A stretch of 24,269 nucleotides of DNA, from assembly GCA_959601495.1 (NCBI GenBank), contig CAUGPT010000028.1, positions 1 to 24,269 on the forward strand, read 5' to 3'. A model generated the notes under the pieces. The model saw only the letters and a list, made by a program, of their open reading frames with translations, was not told the origin of the DNA and searched no databases. The translations under genes and the position numbers were made by a program. Below, piece by piece: positions 21,235 through 24,269 of the stretch (the first letter of the stretch is position 1; each line of letters opens with the position of its first letter). Origin of the DNA: Avispirillum sp959601495 (GTDB taxonomy: Bacteria > Bacillota > Clostridia > Oscillospirales > CAG-272).

Positions 21235-22167
21235 TCAGACGGAAGCGCTCATATGTGCTTTAAGCCACACGAATAGATCCTCCCAGACCTTTTCTTTATC
21301 TGTTTCGTTCAGAATTTCATGGCGGTCGCCCTCATACAGCTTCAGAACAACGTCGGCAATACCCGCGTCGGTACACTGTTTGGCAAATGCCGAAGGCTCT
21401 CTGCCGTACGCCCCAACGGGGTCCTCGGTCCCTGCCATTACAAGGATAGGCAGCTCTTTGGGGATGTTTTCAAAATCGGTTTTCCTTGCAAGGAACGTAA
21501 GCGTGTCAAAAAGAACGCCGTAGCCTGCAGCGGTAAACATAAACGTTGCGTATTTATCCGCGTCGTGCACCTTCATAAGCTCCTTGTCGGAACATATCCA
21601 TGCGTCGCGGCTTTCGTCATCGCCGCAGCGCTTGTTGTACGAGCCGAAGGCAAGACGGGTAATGAGCGGGCTTCTGTAGCGCTCTCCCTTGAATTTGCTC
21701 ACGATCGACGTTACGGCGCGCGCCGCGGCAAGAGTCGACCGCTTCTGATTGCCCGTGCCGACGATTATCGCGCCGTCGACCTCTTTTCCGTATTTCGTCA
21801 GATACCGTCTGGTGATAAACGAACCCATGCTGTGCCCGAGAATAAAATGCGGCACGCCGGGATACTTATCCGCTATATACTCTGTCACAAGATGGACGCA
21901 CTCCGCCATAAGCTCGCTGCCGCCGTCTCTGGGGATATAGCCGAGATCGTCGTCGCGCTCGGCGGTAAGTCCGTGACCCGGGTGGTCGTGCGCAATGACT
22001 GCAAAGCCCCTCGCGGCAAAATACTTCGCCGTCTGATCGTATCTGTCGGCATACTCTATCATGCCGTGCACTATCTGAAGCGTCGCCAAAGGCTCGCCGT
22101 CCGGCTCCCACAAAATGCAGTGCAGGCTGCCGTCTCTGTACGGTATACGAAATTCGGTCTTTTCCAT
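21235..22167 (-). CDS. Alpha/beta hydrolase, monoacylglycerol lipase-like
   Basis: A 310-residue serine hydrolase of the alpha/beta fold, with no signal peptide. The oxyanion region is VHGMIEYADRYD (about 33-44), the nucleophile elbow GHSMGS (111-116, Ser113), and the likely acid and base are Asp249 (MAGTEDPVG) and His283 (EGDRHEILNE). The VHGM-E-RY and HDHPGHG pattern matches the lysophospholipase/monoglyceride lipase group (family knowledge). It lies upstream of glycerol kinase in the same transcript, 57 bp apart, which fits hydrolysis of a glycerol ester followed by glycerol phosphorylation (inference). The ATG has AAAGGA upstream and its own promoter. Confidence 0.9.
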   Translation of the reverse strand: MEKTEFRIPYRDGSLHCILWEPDGEPLATLQIVHGMIEYADRYDQTAKYFAARGFAVIAHDHPGHGLTAERDDDLGYIPRDGGSELMAECVHLVTEYIADKYPGVPHFILGHSMGSFITRRYLTKYGKEVDGAIIVGTGNQKRSTLAAARAVTSIVSKFKGERYRSPLITRLAFGSYNKRCGDDESRDAWICSDKELMKVHDADKYATFMFTAAGYGVLFDTLTFLARKTDFENIPKELPILVMAGTEDPVGAYGREPSAFAKQCTDAGIADVVLKLYEGDRHEILNETDKEKVWEDLFVWLKAHMSASV

Positions 22168-22226
22168 TTTGTTATATCCTTTACTTTATTCGCATAGTTT
22201 TTAAATATATTATCCACTTTAATTAC

Positions 22227-22255
22227 ATTGTAACACCAAAAAATCGAAATTTCAA
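22227..22255 (-). promoter_or_regulatory. Promoter of the hydrolase-glpK operon
   Basis: Minus-strand TTGAAA (22250-22255) and TACAAT (22227-22232) with a 17-bp spacer, about 60 bp before the hydrolase start. The region between the divergent genes (22168-22405) holds this promoter and the plus-strand one and no gene. Confidence 0.7.
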
Positions 22256-22311
22256 GATTTTGTGCACATCGGGTCGTTTGGTGTCTGTCAAAATACACAA
22301 TATATAAATAA

Positions 22312-22352
22312 CATGGTAAGCTTTTGTTGACAAAGCCTTCAAATCATGGTAA
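22312..22352 (+). repeat. Direct repeat CATGGTAA flanking the -35 box
   Basis: CATGGTAA is present at 22312-22319 and 22345-22352, 33 bp apart (about three helical turns). The second copy overlaps the start of the -10 of the plus-strand promoter, and the first lies upstream of the -35. It may be a regulator binding site; chance is also possible for 8 bases in an AT-rich region. Confidence 0.35.
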
Positions 22353-22355
22353 AAT
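22327..22355 (+). promoter_or_regulatory. Strong promoter of the secreted glycosidase-like gene
   Basis: Perfect TTGACA (22327-22332), 17-bp spacer and TAAAAT (22350-22355), about 51 bp before the GTG start codon. Confidence 0.85.
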
Positions 22356-22405
22356 ATTTATGTAAAAATCTACTGCAACAAGCAGTTATAAAGGAGGATC
22401 AGCAA

Positions 22406-24269
22406 GTGAAGCTTTCAAAAAGAATACTCATATCACTTGTAACTGTTGTGCTTCTGGCGGCAACATGTATAACCCCTTTTGCCACCACCGGCGTAGCGGC
22501 AAAAGCCGACGATCCCGCCGACAGCTATGTAAAGCAGACGGCTGCAAATGAGGATGCGTCTATCTCGCTTTGGTTTGAACATTCCTTCAAAAAGGTGTTC
22601 ACAAGCGACAAGACACCGTCCGGCATGAACACATACTCCGTGTACATGGCAAAGAACGAGATCGAGAGCGCGCAGTTTGTTCTGTACTCGGATTCGGACA
22701 AAACCGGCATGAAAGCCGAAGTGTCCTCTTTCACGGATGAAGCCGGTCACACCATGTCTGCCGAGATCTACTATGAAATGTACGTTACGACAGACTCCCT
22801 TAATGCAGCTTCCGTACAGGGCTCCAATTCAAGCACCACGTTTATCCGCGCCGGAGAAACTCCGGACCCTGTCGCTCCCATGAAACGCGTTAAGACCTTC
22901 AAACTGAACGGCGGCAAGAGCCAGGCGTTCCTTATCCGCATAACCAGCACCGCCGATACACCCTCCGGCTGGTATTCGGCGCAGCTTGATATAAAGAACT
23001 CCGCAGGCGAAGTCGTAAAGACGGCGACGGTCTACGCATATGTATGGGACTTTACCCTCAGCGAAAAAACCGCGCTGCAGACCGCGTTCTATCTTGACAA
23101 TAACGCATCCTACGGCGGTTCGTATAAAACATTCTACAACTATCTGCTCAGCAACAGAATAAACGCGATGGACGTTCCGGGCACCCTCAATTCGTCAAAT
23201 GAATATCTGACAAACGACCGTGTTTCGGCAATAAGAGTTACCGAAACAGGCGGTGGAAACAAAAAGATATATTCGGATTCCACTACGAGCTATTCATCAT
23301 ACACTGCAATATATGATGAACTCAAAAATTCCGACATCTGGGACAGTGTTAAAGATAAATTCTATTTCTACACAGTCGACGAGCCCATGAGCCTTGAGCA
23401 GCAGATCGCCATCGCCGGCGGCAGAACGCCCGGAAAAACCGTTGACGATGTGAAAGAAGCATACAGCCTGCTCAACAAATACTGGCCGAACGGCGCGTCG
23501 GTAGTTCCCTTCCACGAGAACCATCCGTACCCGTATTTTACATATCATCAGCCGCTCGCTAACATAGCGTCTGCAAACAAGAAAGACGCTACGCAGGAAA
23601 TGCTCGATACGGGAACAGTAAAGATCTGGTGCCCGCAGATATATGCGTTCACACCGCAGTCCGAGCTTACGGCTGCAGGATATGCAGGCACTTCAACAAG
23701 CAAGATCCGCAATCTGTCCGCCACAATATCCGGGCTGTACGCTACCGGCACCCTTTCCTCAGACGGTACATACTCCGGCGGCTACGGCGGCGGATATTAC
23801 AACTGGGAAAATCTCTACGGCGACTTTGACAGCAGATATAAATCCTATATGCAGGTCGAAGGCGACAAGGGCAATGAATATAAGATGTGGACATATTCCG
23901 CAGGCTGGAACAAGAGCTACAGTTACTGCAACCACCTCATTGAAAATACCGGACTTCAGACAAAGATGCTGTTCTGGCAGCTTTATCAGAACGATATAAC
24001 CGGCTACCTCTACTACGGCACAAACAACTGGAACGAATACGATTCAACCAACGGCAGCTTTGTGGACACGACCGTGACCGGCGCTCTTACAAATCTCAGA
24101 TGGAAAACCAACCGTCACAATTATACGGCAACGGGTTATTCCATATTCGGTAACGGAACTTTGTTCTACGGCGCAAGTCAGGGAAACATTTTCGGCACAT
24201 CGTACATCGGAAGCCTGAGAGTCGAGCTTATGCGCGACGGTATCGAAGAGTACCAGATGCTGAAGATGC
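22406..24269 (+). CDS. Secreted GH123/DUF4091-like protein, cut by the window end
   Basis: A GTG start at 22406 after a near-perfect AAGGAGG opens a frame that runs off the right edge (621 residues seen). A signal peptide (about 1-34, KLSKRILISLVTVVLLAAT then VAAKA) is followed by a beta-sandwich-like region (about 50-225, FEHSFKKVF, KNEIESAQFVLY, WYSAQLDIKN) and a barrel-like region. This has YTVDEP (Asp325-Glu326, an adjacent Asp-Glu pair as in the GH123 N-acetyl-beta-galactosaminidase active site). Near the end SLRVELMRDGIEEYQMLK is the DUF4091 signature. It is most likely a secreted carbohydrate hydrolase of the GH123-related DUF4091 group; the substrate is unknown. It is the only large plus-strand gene and is read divergently from the hydrolase-glpK operon. 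Confidence 0.85.
   Translation, partial: MKLSKRILISLVTVVLLAATCITPFATTGVAAKADDPADSYVKQTAANEDASISLWFEHSFKKVFTSDKTPSGMNTYSVYMAKNEIESAQFVLYSDSDKTGMKAEVSSFTDEAGHTMSAEIYYEMYVTTDSLNAASVQGSNSSTTFIRAGETPDPVAPMKRVKTFKLNGGKSQAFLIRITSTADTPSGWYSAQLDIKNSAGEVVKTATVYAYVWDFTLSEKTALQTAFYLDNNASYGGSYKTFYNYLLSNRINAMDVPGTLNSSNEYLTNDRVSAIRVTETGGGNKKIYSDSTTSYSSYTAIYDELKNSDIWDSVKDKFYFYTVDEPMSLEQQIAIAGGRTPGKTVDDVKEAYSLLNKYWPNGASVVPFHENHPYPYFTYHQPLANIASANKKDATQEMLDTGTVKIWCPQIYAFTPQSELTAAGYAGTSTSKIRNLSATISGLYATGTLSSDGTYSGGYGGGYYNWENLYGDFDSRYKSYMQVEGDKGNEYKMWTYSAGWNKSYSYCNHLIENTGLQTKMLFWQLYQNDITGYLYYGTNNWNEYDSTNGSFVDTTVTGALTNLRWKTNRHNYTATGYSIFGNGTLFYGASQGNIFGTSYIGSLRVELMRDGIEEYQMLKM

Noticed and set aside
1..24269. tRNA, rRNA or known riboswitch
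   Set aside because: No cloverleaf or conserved rRNA/riboswitch core was recognised by eye on either strand; a covariance-model scan would be needed to be certain.

Overview
The window looks like chromosomal DNA from a Gram-positive anaerobe of the class Clostridia, probably an uncultured gut Oscillospirales-like lineage (the family level is a guess). The evidence is moderate-to-high GC, AGGAGG-type ribosome binding sites, canonical -35/-10 promoters with 17-bp spacers, a DnaD/DnaC-type primosome pair, four short lipoproteins, a sortase-like C-terminal anchor (APRTGD) and a YwlE-type phosphatase. No rRNA, tRNA, CRISPR array, transposase or phage gene was seen. Nearly everything is on the minus strand; the exceptions are a 35-residue cysteine-rich membrane peptide and a secreted glycosidase-like protein cut by the right edge.

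Layout. 1-377: gene-free, with two copies of a ~42-bp repeat, a minus-strand terminator and a string of hairpins. 378-3002 (-): redox operon in transcription order: MerR-type regulator broken by a frameshift, lipoprotein-anchored flavodoxin, cupin, cytosolic flavodoxin, carboxymuconolactone-decarboxylase-like protein. 3099-3989 (-): LysR regulator. 4136-9504 (-): TetR regulator whose stop overlaps the start of a 1555-residue cell-wall-anchored protein; a perfect 16-bp palindrome sits on their shared promoter. 9698-11149 (-): ACT-ACT-metallo-beta-lactamase fusion. 11239-11844 (-): lipoprotein. 12147-12254 (+): the microprotein. 12337-15754 (-): dnaD, dnaC, a lipoprotein and a sugar-phosphate isomerase-like protein. 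16040-19515 (-): dCMP deaminase, lipoprotein, arginine-phosphatase-like protein, rimI and tsaD. 19672-22167 (-): alpha/beta hydrolase and glycerol kinase. 22406-end (+): GH123/DUF4091-like secreted protein.

How the parts may work together. The redox operon pairs a cytosolic and an extracytoplasmic flavodoxin of the same subfamily with a cupin and a CMD protein; with adjacent LysR and MerR regulators this suggests an inducible response to a redox-active small molecule (inference). The TetR protein probably represses its own promoter and hence the giant surface protein. The hydrolase and glycerol kinase form a plausible path from a monoacylglycerol-like ester to glycerol 3-phosphate. Two housekeeping operons (primosome; t6A/nucleotide metabolism) each carry a lipoprotein of unknown function.

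The strongest candidates for something undescribed are the TetR/giant-protein unit with its duplicated N-terminal module and 4 x 222-bp cysteine-rich repeat, the exported flavodoxin operon, the ACT-ACT-MBL fusion, and the microprotein with a hairpin leader. None can be called novel without database searches.
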